Shown piece by piece: positions 50,379 to 58,661 of a stretch of DNA of 64,000 bases. The DNA is from Palsa-851 sp963716365 (GTDB taxonomy: Bacteria > Chloroflexota > Dormibacteria > Aeolococcales > Aeolococcaceae). The notes beneath the pieces were generated by a model. The model saw nothing but the letters and a program-made list of their open reading frames with translations, was not told the DNA's origin and ran no database searches. The DNA is taken from contig OY970307.1 of NCBI GenBank assembly GCA_963716365.1, forward strand, positions 62,001 to 126,000, read 5' to 3'. A program made the translations under genes and the position numbers. Numbering within the stretch: the first letter of the stretch is position 1; every line of letters begins with the position of its first letter.

Positions 50379-52288
50379 GGCAACGTCGCTCCACTCTTGA
50401 AGCACGGCGCCGGTCCGCACGTCAGTGGAAATGCCGCGCGCTCCAGCGCGGGTGGAACCTGCGCGGTGGTAAAGGGATCGGGTCCGGAACCGCCCGGGAA
50501 CGTATAGCCACCGTTGGCGTCCTGGGTGGCGAGCAGCGAGCTCAGCGCAGTGTTGCCGCCGACCGCCCAGTTCGAGGCGACCGGGTTCTGAGCGCCGGCG
50601 ATCAGCGCCTGGAGGACCAGAGCGGTGGAGTCGGGGTCCGTCCCGGCGCCCGCCTGGTAGGGGAAGCCCCCGTCACTGTCCTGCTGCGTGTGCAGCCAGG
50701 CCAGCGCGCTCGCATTCCGTGCACGCGTGCCGGCGGCGTTGAGTGCCATCAGCACCATCGCCGTGGAGTTGGTGTCGCTGGTGTCGAAGTTGCTGGCGCC
50801 GTTGGGATCGTCCTTGATGAGCAGGAAATCCCAGCCACCGTCGCTGTCCTGCGCGGCAGCGAGGTGGTGGACGGCGGCGGCGGGCACGGTCTGTCCGGCG
50901 GCGACCAGGCCCTGGACGGCGAGCAACTCGCTGAAGGCCTCGCCGTCCCCGTAGACGCCGGTCTTGCTGTGGTACATGGCGTTGAGCGTGGTGATCAGGT
51001 TGACGCCGCCGAAGGACTTGGGACTGAGATGCGCGGCGACGACCGCCTGGATGAGCCAGCCGCAATCACCGGCGGTGGCACAGCCAGCCGCCGAGTGCGC
51101 AGCGAGATAGGTCATCACGGACGGACCCGACCCATGGCGGAGCACGGTCGGGTCGTACCCCGCGGCGGCCGCGCCAATGGCGTACTGAGCGCTGACCGCA
51201 TAGGTGCTCCCTCCGTCGGGGATCGACCCGTCCGTCGCCGATTGCTGCGTCTGCAGATACGCGATCGCAGCCGTTCCCGCCTTCGCCTCGGACGCAAGCG
51301 TCACCTTGCTCCCGGCCACGCTTGCAATCGGGAACGCCTCCAGGTCGAGAGCCGGCGGCACCTGCGCGGTGGTGAAGGGATCGGGTCCGGAACCGCCCGG
51401 GAACGTATAGCCACCGTTGGCGTCCTGGGTGGCGAGCAGCGAGCTCAGCGCAGTGTTGCCGCCGACCGCCCAGTTCGAGGCGACCGGGTTCTGAGCGCCG
51501 GCGATCAGCGCCTGGAGGACGAGAGCGGTGGAGTCGGGGTCCGTCCCGGCGCCCGCCTGGTAGGGGAAGCCCCCGTCACTGTCCTGCTGCGTGTGCAGCC
51601 AGGCGAGCGCGCTCGCATTCCTCCCACGCGTGCCGGCGGCGTTGAGCGCCATCAGCACCATCGCGGTGGAGTTGGTGTCGCTGGTGTCGAAGTTGGTGGC
51701 GCCGTTGGGATCGTCCTTGATGAGCAGGAAATCCCAGCCACCGTCGCTGTCCTGCGCGGCAGCGAGGTGGTGGACGGCGGCGGCGGGCACGGTCTGTCCG
51801 GCGGCGACCAGGCCCTGGACGGCGAGCAACTCGCTGAAGGCCTCGCCGTCCCCGTAGACGCCGGTCTTGCTGTGGTACATGGCGTTGAGCGTGGTGATCA
51901 GGTTGATCCCGCCGAAGGAGCTGGGACTCATGCGTGCGGCGACCACAGCCTGGATGAGCAGGCCGCAGCCACCGGCGGTCGTACAGGCCGCGGGTGCGTG
52001 CGCCGCGAGGTAACTCATCACGGACGGACCCGACCCGTTGCGGAGCACCTTGGGGTCGTACCCCGCGGCGGCAGCGCCGATCGCGTACTGCTCGGTGACG
52101 GCATCGGTGCTCCCTCCGTCCGGGATCGACCCATCCGTCGCCGATTGCTGCGACTGCAGATACGCGATCGCGTGCGATGCAGGATCAACCTGTGCGACCG
52201 CCGTTCTGCTGCCGATCGTGGCGGCGATCATCGCCGCGCCCATTCCCGCGGTGGTCGCCAAGGCGACCACTCTGCTGGTCCTGCCCAT
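50375..52288 (-). CDS. Exported alpha/alpha-barrel protein (terpene cyclase/prenyltransferase-like repeats, two tandem copies)
   Basis: 637 residues from the ATG at 52288. Signal peptide at 1-33 (ALATTAGMGAAMIAATIG, cleavage near AVAQ). Two copies of about 275-300 residues follow, each with four Q-x-DGG-type repeats: YLQSQQSATDGSIPDGG, AAAQDSDGGWDF, LHTQQDSDGGFPY and LLATQDANGGYTFPGG, separated by paired helices (STAMVLMALNAAGTR, STALVLQALIAGAQN). No DxDD or DxxDE catalytic motif of cyclases is seen, pointing to binding rather than catalysis. The fold is that of the alpha-domain of intrinsic factor and transcobalamin. First gene after the cobalamin riboswitch and overlaps the DUF4430 gene, so a cobalamin-capture role is inferred. 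Confidence 0.85.
   Translation of the reverse strand: MGRTSRVVALATTAGMGAAMIAATIGSRTAVAQVDPASHAIAYLQSQQSATDGSIPDGGSTDAVTEQYAIGAAAAGYDPKVLRNGSGPSVMSYLAAHAPAACTTAGGCGLLIQAVVAARMSPSSFGGINLITTLNAMYHSKTGVYGDGEAFSELLAVQGLVAAGQTVPAAAVHHLAAAQDSDGGWDFLLIKDDPNGATNFDTSDTNSTAMVLMALNAAGTRGRNASALAWLHTQQDSDGGFPYQAGAGTDPDSTALVLQALIAGAQNPVASNWAVGGNTALSSLLATQDANGGYTFPGGSGPDPFTTAQVPPALDLEAFPIASVAGSKVTLASEAKAGTAAIAYLQTQQSATDGSIPDGGSTYAVSAQYAIGAAAAGYDPTVLRHGSGPSVMTYLAAHSAAGCATAGDCGWLIQAVVAAHLSPKSFGGVNLITTLNAMYHSKTGVYGDGEAFSELLAVQGLVAAGQTVPAAAVHHLAAAQDSDGGWDFLLIKDDPNGASNFDTSDTNSTAMVLMALNAAGTRARNASALAWLHTQQDSDGGFPYQAGAGTDPDSTALVLQALIAGAQNPVASNWAVGGNTALSSLLATQDANGGYTFPGGSGPDPFTTAQVPPALERAAFPLTCGPAPCFKSGATLP
50447..52172 (-). 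repeat. Tandem direct repeat of about 820 bp inside the barrel gene
   Basis: 50447-51269 and 51350-52172 match at an exact offset of 903 bp (301 codons), with long stretches identical or nearly so, for example the blocks beginning at 50470 and 51373. Differences are scattered substitutions without indels. Indicates a recent or gene-converted internal duplication rather than two diverged domains. Confidence 0.9.
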
Positions 52289-52385
52289 GTCGGGTACCCC
52301 ACGCGGCGAGGGACTCCACCCTGCTGGAGTCGTCCTCGCCGCATGAGGCTTCCTCCCGTCTTGCGCGGGGATGGAGGTCGACGCT

Positions 52386-52524
52386 TCGGGTCGGTCTCCT
52401 GACTTGCGGATCAACGCCGACGACGGCCGCCTTCCCGGGAAACGCCCCCGGTGGCACGATGGCCGCTGGCTCCCCGCTCACAGTTGCGCGACAGCGCCGG
52501 ATTCCCACCGGCTTCCCGTCACCC
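52386..52524 (-). ncRNA. Cobalamin (B12) riboswitch
   Basis: On the minus strand, conserved elements appear in order: GGGAAGCCGGTGGGAATCCG, GCGCAACTGT, GAGCCAGC, GCCACCGG, GGGAAGGC and the B12 box GATCCGCAAGTCAGGAGACC (from about 52410 to 52392). A closing P1 can form between CGGGT (52520-52524) and ACCCG (52386-52390). It ends about 100 bases before the barrel gene start. A hairpin GGACTCCA/TGGAGTCC-like element in that interval could be part of the expression platform. Confidence 0.95.
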
Positions 52525-52606
52525 GGAGCGTTATTCAGTTGTGCGCGACGAGTATGCGCGACCTCCGCCGGGATTCGTCAAGGGGGCACTGGGTACACTG
52601 GGTGAC

Positions 52607-53917
52607 ATGCGCCAAGCCGGCTCACGGGCGGTCGCCGTCATCTCTGTGCACGCGTCGCCCCTGTCGGATCTGGGCAGCGGCGAGAACGGCGGCATGAACC
52701 TTGCCATCCGCCGCCTTTGCGAAGGCCTTTCGCTTCGCGGCGTCCCAACTGACGTTTTCGTGCGTCGCGATGGACCAGGCCCCGATGAGGCGCTGATCGC
52801 TCCACTGAGCAGGCTCGTCCGGTTGCCCGTCGGACCCGCGACCCCGCTGCGCAAGGAAGAGGTCCGGGAGCTGCTCGACAACTTCACCACCGCGACGATT
52901 CGCCATGCCTCCTCCGAGCGTCGTTCCTATCGAGCCATCCACGGCCACTACTGGCACGGCGGGCTCGTCGGTCGGCTGTTGCGCGACGAATGGGACGTCG
53001 CGTGGGTGCAGTCCTTCCACACGCTCGCGCTCACCAAAGCCCGTGCAGGGCTCCCGCTCGACGCGCTTCGAGCACAGGCCGAAGGGGAGCTCGCGGCCCA
53101 GGCGGACCGCCTCGTCGCGGGCAGCGTCGCCGAGGCCAAAGACCTCATCCGCCTTTATCACGCATCGCGCGATCGGATCTGCGTGGCCCAGCCCGGTGTC
53201 GACCCCAGGCTGTTCGCGCACCACGACGGCCCCGGGCTCCGGCAGGCGCTCGGCATCAGCCCTACAGCTCGCGTCGCGTTGTTCGCCGGCAGGCTGGAGC
53301 CACTCAAGGGCGCACAGATCCTCCTCGACGCGGCCGCACGCCTTCGTGTTCGGGACGAGTTCGACGACCTTGCGATTGTCGTTGCGGGCGACGACAGCGG
53401 TGACGGTGCTCCCGACGACAGCGGCAGTGAGCGCCGCCGCCTCGAGCGCCACGCGGCCCGCCTCGGTCTCGGTGATCATGTTCACTTCGTCGGCGCGATC
53501 CCCCACGCCCAGCTTGCCGCCTATTACGCGATGGCCGACGTCTGCGTCGTCCCCTCGCTGACCGAGAGCTTCGGCCTGGTCGCGCTCGAAGCGCAGGCGC
53601 TCGGTACCCCCGTCGTCGCGGCGGCTGTGGGCGGCCTCCGCGAGATCGTGGAAGACGGCGTCACCGGCTTCCTGGTCGAAGGTCACGAGCCGGCTGACTA
53701 CGCCCACGCCATGGCGGCGGTCCTCCAGGACCGGCTTCGCAGGGCGGAGATGGGCGAGGAGGCACGGCGCCGCGCCGCACGTTTCACGTGGCACCGGGCC
53801 GTCGATCGACTGGCCGCCATCTACGACCGGCTCAGCACTGAGGGATCACCGTCGGGCAGCCCGTGCGGCTACGACGACGAAGACGCCCGCGCGCTGATGA
53901 GCGTCGCCGCGGGCTAG
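52607..53917 (+). CDS. GT4-family glycosyltransferase (MshA-like)
   Basis: 436 residues from the ATG at 52607. The N-domain begins VAVISVHASPLSDLGSGENG, the loop that in MshA and relatives surrounds the acceptor phosphate. Then AIHGHYWHGGLVGRLL, WVQSFHTLALTKARAG, the GT-B switch VAQPGVDPRLF, VALFAGRLEPLKGAQILLDA, and the catalytic E-x7-E element SLTESFGLVALEAQALGTP. Transfers sugar from a nucleotide sugar by a retaining mechanism. Similar to sucrose-phosphate-synthase and MshA type enzymes, but the acceptor is unknown. Divergent from the B12 operon. Confidence 0.88.
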   Translation: MRQAGSRAVAVISVHASPLSDLGSGENGGMNLAIRRLCEGLSLRGVPTDVFVRRDGPGPDEALIAPLSRLVRLPVGPATPLRKEEVRELLDNFTTATIRHASSERRSYRAIHGHYWHGGLVGRLLRDEWDVAWVQSFHTLALTKARAGLPLDALRAQAEGELAAQADRLVAGSVAEAKDLIRLYHASRDRICVAQPGVDPRLFAHHDGPGLRQALGISPTARVALFAGRLEPLKGAQILLDAAARLRVRDEFDDLAIVVAGDDSGDGAPDDSGSERRRLERHAARLGLGDHVHFVGAIPHAQLAAYYAMADVCVVPSLTESFGLVALEAQALGTPVVAAAVGGLREIVEDGVTGFLVEGHEPADYAHAMAAVLQDRLRRAEMGEEARRRAARFTWHRAVDRLAAIYDRLSTEGSPSGSPCGYDDEDARALMSVAAG

Positions 53918-54855
53918 CCCTCGGCCAGCGATCCGGCCATCCCACCGGCCCGGAGCAGCGACCAGAAATCGCCGACCGGCCCGAGGTGCGTGAGCTTGTC
54001 GGGATTGACGATCGACTTGACACCGGTGATCTCATCGCTTCCGATCTCGAGGGCCAGCACGCCGATCAAGCCCTGCTGCGCGTCGCGAATGACGGCTCCG
54101 GGACCCCCGTTGACCTCCGCGCGCTGCAACGAGGCGCCAGGAAGGCGGGTGCTGAGACGGAACCAGCTCATCAAGGTGCGCGCGACGTGCTCGCGCCCGT
54201 GGATCGAATGCCCGAGCGCTGGAACCTTGCCGCCGCCATCGCCGGTGAGTGTGACGTCGTGAGCGAGCAACGCCTCGAGCCCGGCCAGGTCTCCCTGCTG
54301 GGTCGCTGCGAAGAACTGACGCGCGAGTGCGTCACGTTGCGCACGCGTCGCCCGGTACCGGGGCCGGCGCTCCTCGATATGGTGTCTCGCACGAGCGGCG
54401 AGCTGGCGCACGTTGTCCTCGCTCTTGCCGACGATCTCCGCCACCTCCGGGTATCCGTAGTCGAAAACGTCATGCAGGAGCAGCACCGCTCGCTGCTCCG
54501 GTGAGAGCGTCTCGAGCAGCACCAGCATCGCCAGCGAGAGTGACTCAGCCATCTCGGCGTGCTCGGCGGGGTCGTCGCCCCCGTCGGTGAGAATCGGCTC
54601 GGGGAGCCATTCGCCGTAGTAGCGCTCGCGACGAACGCGAGCGGAGCGCAACTCGTTGATCGCCAGACGCGTCGTCACGGTCGCCACGAACGCGCGCGGC
54701 GACGCGATCCGCTCGCCGGCATCGAGCGCCTGGTGCACGCGCAGCAACGCCTCCTGCACTACGTCTTCGGCCTCGGACACACTGCTGAGCATCCGGTACG
54801 CGATCGCGAACGCGACCGGACGGAGCTCATCAAGCAAGCGCTCGCGATCGGTCAC
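53914..54855 (-). CDS. sigJ: ECF sigma factor with C-terminal SnoaL-like domain (SigJ family)
   Basis: 313 residues from the GTG at 54855. Sigma region 2 ELRPVAFAIAYRMLSSVSEA with VVQEALLRVHQAL, region 4 LSPEQRAVLLLHDVFDYGYPEVAEIVGKS, then from about residue 185 a SnoaL-like/NTF2 domain (FFAATQQGDLAGLEALLAHD and IVNPDKLTHLGPVGD). This fusion is the ECF41/SigJ type, in which the tail controls sigma activity in place of an anti-sigma factor. The GTG overlaps the stop of the epimerase gene, so the two are co-expressed, as is usual for ECF41 (partner often a carboxymuconolactone decarboxylase or oxidoreductase). Confidence 0.92.
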   Translation of the reverse strand: MTDRERLLDELRPVAFAIAYRMLSSVSEAEDVVQEALLRVHQALDAGERIASPRAFVATVTTRLAINELRSARVRRERYYGEWLPEPILTDGGDDPAEHAEMAESLSLAMLVLLETLSPEQRAVLLLHDVFDYGYPEVAEIVGKSEDNVRQLAARARHHIEERRPRYRATRAQRDALARQFFAATQQGDLAGLEALLAHDVTLTGDGGGKVPALGHSIHGREHVARTLMSWFRLSTRLPGASLQRAEVNGGPGAVIRDAQQGLIGVLALEIGSDEITGVKSIVNPDKLTHLGPVGDFWSLLRAGGMAGSLAEG

Positions 54856-55787
54856 GCGGCCGCAAACCCCTGGCGCCAGCTGGGGTGAGCCGGGGTCCAC
54901 GCCAGCTCACGCTTGGCCTTCGCGTTCGACGCGCCGCGGACCTCGGTCATCATCCGCGCGCCGGCTTCCCCGGCGAACACGCGCCCGACGAATCGCGGCA
55001 CGTGCATCGGCCGTTTGGCGCCAAGCTCCTCAGCGAGTGCGGGCAACCACGCTGAAACGGGCGCCGGGTCATCGTCGACGACGTTGTATGCCCCGCGCGT
55101 GCCGCGCTCAACTGCCGCCGCGGTCGCTTCCGCAGCGTCCGCGATGTGGATGAACGACCAGACGCCGGCGCCGTCGCCCACGAGCGGGAGCTTGCGTTTG
55201 CGCACGAGGTCGAACTGGCCCGCACCAGGCGCCAGCGACGTTCCCGGACCGTAGAAGGCGCCGTAGCGCAGCACGATCCCCTCGGTCCAGTCGGCGCCGA
55301 GGACCGCATCCTCGAGGTGACGGATCGCGGCGAGGGTTTCGCGCATCTCGCGCGCCGGTGTCGTCTCGAGTGGATCGTCCTCACTCTTCACGAGGCCTCC
55401 GACGCGCGCATACGCACCGAAAGCCGAGATGCTCTGGGCCACGAACCGGCGCACTCCCATGGCGTGTCCGGCCGAAAGAAGGTGGTCGGTGCCCTCGACA
55501 CGCAGACGGTTCGTCGCCGCGAAATCGCGGTCGAAATGACGCGTGTCCAGCGCGCCGATTGCCGTCAGCTCATGGACGATGACATCGGGCTTCGCGTGCG
55601 CCACGGCCTCGGCAACCTGGTCCGGGTCGAGCGCATCGGCGACCACCGGGATCGCGCCCATCGTCTGCAGCATTGCCTGCTTCGACGCCGTGCGGGTCAT
55701 GCCGTGCACCTCATGCCCCGCGGCAACCAGGCGCGGCACCAGTTGCACGCCGATAGCCCCACTCGCTCCTGCCACGAACACTCTCAT
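54852..55787 (-). CDS. NAD(P)-dependent epimerase/reductase (extended SDR)
   Basis: 311 residues from the ATG at 55787 (ATG at 55790 is adjacent). Rossmann motif RVFVAGASGAIGVQLVPRLV, VIVHELTAIGAL, a Ser in AQSISAFGAYAR, and the YGAFYGPGTSLAPG region. The conserved catalytic Tyr-x3-Lys is not present in its usual place, so some atypical SDRs with sugar or flavonoid substrates are closer relatives. Partner gene of the SigJ-type sigma factor by a four-base overlap; probably part of the sigma factor's own regulon. The ribosome-site region is duplicated (see separate feature). Confidence 0.85.
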   Translation of the reverse strand: MRVFVAGASGAIGVQLVPRLVAAGHEVHGMTRTASKQAMLQTMGAIPVVADALDPDQVAEAVAHAKPDVIVHELTAIGALDTRHFDRDFAATNRLRVEGTDHLLSAGHAMGVRRFVAQSISAFGAYARVGGLVKSEDDPLETTPAREMRETLAAIRHLEDAVLGADWTEGIVLRYGAFYGPGTSLAPGAGQFDLVRKRKLPLVGDGAGVWSFIHIADAAEATAAAVERGTRGAYNVVDDDPAPVSAWLPALAEELGAKRPMHVPRFVGRVFAGEAGARMMTEVRGASNAKAKRELAWTPAHPSWRQGFAAA

Positions 55788-55793
55788 CATCGC

Positions 55794-55835
55794 CTCCTTC
55801 ATTGAGGGTGATTGCGAGGATCTCCTTCATTGAGG
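55794..55835 (-). repeat. Duplicated Shine-Dalgarno segment upstream of the epimerase gene
   Basis: CCTCAATGAAGGAG occurs twice, at 55794-55807 and 55822-55835, offset 28 bases. The inner copy provides the GGAGG site of the epimerase. The outer copy offers a second ATG-AAG-GAG start in another frame. Confidence 0.6.
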
Positions 55836-55927
55836 ATCACCTGTACCCATAAGACAAGGCGACGCGCCTGTCTGTGACAGCCTGCGAGCGTCGAAAGGAA
55901 GCCGACCACGCCAACCCGAAGAGTGGG

Positions 55928-58588
55928 CTACGCGGCTCCTGCTGCGGCGTCGAGGTCCCGTGCGCGCTGTGCGCGAAGCGTGCCGTCACGACCTTCGCGA
56001 AGGATCCGCACCGCGGGCCCGGGAAGCTCGCCGCCCTCGAGCACGAGGTCCACCGCCATGACGACCGAGTCATCCACGAGATGGCTCGGATAGAGGCACT
56101 CGGTGAACATCTCGGCCTCGTCGATCGTCCGCTCCGCCCATACCCCAGGCAGAGCGTCGAGATAGCGCTTCACGTACGGCCGCAGCAACTCGGGGTCGGG
56201 ACCGTGGGCCATCATCCCGCCGACGCCGACGGAGCCGATGTAGAAGCCTCGGAGAATCGCCGCCATCGACGCCACCGAAAGCTCGCCGTCGGTCGCGCCC
56301 TTCCACGCCTTGGGCATGGGCTTGCTGGGGTCGGCGATGCGCTGCCACGCCTCTTCCTTGGCGGCAGCCGTGGGTCGGGCCGCAAGACATGCGGTACCGC
56401 GCCGGCGCCCGATATCCGACGGATCGGAAGCCATCGTCGCGTGGATCATCGCCACGTCGGCGTGACCCTCCTCGGCGAGCTGACCGACGATCAACCACCG
56501 GAGGTCCGTGTCCAGGGGCATGCCCGGGATCGTGTCGCCGCCCGTGAGCATCGCGGCGACCTTGTCGAGTGAAGCCTTCGACGCCGCCGTCGCGACCAGG
56601 ATCCTGGCCCAGATGAGGCGCAGGTCGGCGGCCAGCTCAGAGCTGTTGACCTGCTCGACTGCAACGAGGTGGAGGCGCTCGCGCGCCGTCTTGCGGTTCT
56701 GCGGATCGCCGTAGAGATCGATGGCGGCACGGGCCTGACTCGTCACCCGTTCGACGAGGAGCGCGTCCTTCTCCGCAGGCGCATGGCGAGCGACCAGTTC
56801 CACGAACTCGCGTGCCGGCATCTCGGCGTCACGGGTGAGGTCCCACATCGCCGCCCAGCAGAGCGCGCGCGACAGCGGGTCCGCGATGCGAGACATGTCG
56901 GCCTTGAGCGTCTCGAGTGAGCGTTCGTCGAAGCGGAGCTTCGCGAACGTGAGGTCGCCATCGTTGAGCAGCACGAAGTCGCTGACGCGCTCACCGACCA
57001 ACTCGTTGATCGGCGTCAGCTCGCCGGTGAGGTCGGTCTCCACGCGGCGACGCAGGCGGATGACGCCTTTGGCATCGCGGTCGTAGAGGCCCACACCGGC
57101 GCGATGCGCGCGCAGCGTTGGGTGCGCCGGAATCGCCGACTGCTCGATCGCGAAGGATGTGTACCGGCCGTTCGCCTCGGTGAGCTTGACGCGGAACGTG
57201 TTGAGGCCGGTGGTCTGCAGCCAGTCCTGGCCCCAGCGCGTGAGGTCACGGCCCGACGCGCGGCGCAGGCAGTCGAGGAATTCCTGGAGGTCGGCGTTGC
57301 CCCACCGGTAACGCTTGAAGTAGTCCTGCACACCGCGCTTGAACGCGTCGTCGCCGACCCACGCAACGAGCTGACGCATCACCGAGGCGCCCTTGTGATA
57401 CGTGATGCCGTCGAAGTTCTGACGCACCGAGACGGTGTCGGGGACGTGGTCCGCGATGCGGTGCGTCGTGACGAGCTGGTCCTGCCGCGCGGCGATCGAC
57501 TTCACGCTGTTCGCGAAGTCCACCCACGCGTTGGTGAACCGGGTGGATTTCTCCAGCGCAAGGTTTGCCATGTACGTCGCGAACGTCTCGTTCAGCCAGA
57601 GATCGCCCCACCAGCGCATCGTCGTGACGTCGCCAAAACCGTGCACGTGCGCCATCTCGTGGAGGATCGTCTCCGCGCGGCGCTGCAGCTGCGCTTCGCT
57701 GGCCTGCCCGCGATGGATGTACGCCTCGTTGAAGGTCACGCATCCGGGATTCTCCATCGCGCCCATGTTGAATTCGGGCACGAAGAGCTGGTTGTACTCG
57801 TCGAACGGGTATGTCAAGCCGAAATATTTCTCGAAGAAATCGAGGCCGGCGCCGGTGATCTGGAAGATCTCGTCAGCCTGCAGATCGAGCCACGAAGCCA
57901 GAGATTCGCGGCACCACAACGCCATCGGGATGTCGTGGTGCTTGCGCTCGACGGTGTGGTACTTGCCGGCGACCACCGCAATCAGATAGGGCGGCAGTGG
58001 CGGCGTCGTCTTGAAGTGCCATACCTTCGAGTCGGCGCGTGCCTCGGTGCGGATCACCGAGCCGTTGCCGCAGACGCGCCACGCCTTGGGTGCGGTGACG
58101 GTCATGGTGACGCCGGCCTTGAGATCGGGCTGATCGAAGCAGGCAAGGACCTTGTGCGCGTCGAACGGCTCGAAATGCGTGTAGACGTACACCTCGCCGT
58201 CGACCGGGTCGCGCAGACGGTGGAGCCCGACGCCGGTGTGCTGGTACTCGCACTGCGCGGTCACCGAGAGGCGGTTGGAGCCGGCGCGCAGGCCGCGGAG
58301 CCACAGGAGGGTGCCGTCGAACCCGTGCTGCGCAGCGGTGAGACGCTTGCCGTTCAGCGTGCACTCGTCGATCGAGCGTGCCGCGATGTTGATAAAGGTT
58401 TCCGAGCCCTCGTGCGCGGCATCGAAGACGACCGTTGTGGCGCTCTGGAACGTCTCGGCTTCGGGGTCGTCACTGAGCACCAGCGACACTTCGTACGAGA
58501 GGTTGGAGAGCAGTACGGCGCGGGCACGGGCGTCCGTCTCGGTGAGATTGTCCTGAAGAGGCGCCTTGTCGAGAGTGGTCACAGTCAC
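55928..58588 (-). CDS. pepN: Aminopeptidase N (M1 family)
   Basis: About 886 residues from GTG at 58588 (GTG at 58582 is an alternative). Exopeptidase motif FNMGAMENPGCVTFNE (G-A-M-E-N) at about 275, then the zinc site HEMAHVHGFGDVTTMRWWGD with the third ligand E in LWLNETF. The transition-state Tyr lies in FDGITYHKGASVM. An ERAP1-like C-terminal helical domain completes the length of actinobacterial PepN. The sequence between the two zinc histidines and the distal Glu is one residue longer than usual (HVHGFGD against HMWFGD), so 19 rather than 18 residues separate them. Cytosolic, trims peptides from the N-terminus. Confidence 0.93.
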   Translation of the reverse strand: MTVTTLDKAPLQDNLTETDARARAVLLSNLSYEVSLVLSDDPEAETFQSATTVVFDAAHEGSETFINIAARSIDECTLNGKRLTAAQHGFDGTLLWLRGLRAGSNRLSVTAQCEYQHTGVGLHRLRDPVDGEVYVYTHFEPFDAHKVLACFDQPDLKAGVTMTVTAPKAWRVCGNGSVIRTEARADSKVWHFKTTPPLPPYLIAVVAGKYHTVERKHHDIPMALWCRESLASWLDLQADEIFQITGAGLDFFEKYFGLTYPFDEYNQLFVPEFNMGAMENPGCVTFNEAYIHRGQASEAQLQRRAETILHEMAHVHGFGDVTTMRWWGDLWLNETFATYMANLALEKSTRFTNAWVDFANSVKSIAARQDQLVTTHRIADHVPDTVSVRQNFDGITYHKGASVMRQLVAWVGDDAFKRGVQDYFKRYRWGNADLQEFLDCLRRASGRDLTRWGQDWLQTTGLNTFRVKLTEANGRYTSFAIEQSAIPAHPTLRAHRAGVGLYDRDAKGVIRLRRRVETDLTGELTPINELVGERVSDFVLLNDGDLTFAKLRFDERSLETLKADMSRIADPLSRALCWAAMWDLTRDAEMPAREFVELVARHAPAEKDALLVERVTSQARAAIDLYGDPQNRKTARERLHLVAVEQVNSSELAADLRLIWARILVATAASKASLDKVAAMLTGGDTIPGMPLDTDLRWLIVGQLAEEGHADVAMIHATMASDPSDIGRRRGTACLAARPTAAAKEEAWQRIADPSKPMPKAWKGATDGELSVASMAAILRGFYIGSVGVGGMMAHGPDPELLRPYVKRYLDALPGVWAERTIDEAEMFTECLYPSHLVDDSVVMAVDLVLEGGELPGPAVRILREGRDGTLRAQRARDLDAAAGAA

Positions 58589-58661
58589 CAGCCGAAGCGT
58601 ACTAGAACTCGACGCCGTGCCCACGCGCATTCGCAGCTTTGCGAAAGCGGCGATCCGCGGG

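Noticed and set aside
50447..52172. Transposon or CRISPR-like repeat at the 0.9-kb duplication
   Set aside because: The repeat unit is in frame, lies wholly within one gene, has no terminal inverted repeats, and encodes domain copies.
50354..52402. A 680-codon plus-strand open frame opposite the barrel gene
   Set aside because: It is a mirror of the repeated minus-strand coding sequence, lacks family motifs, and the riboswitch and overlapping downstream genes fix the minus strand as coding.
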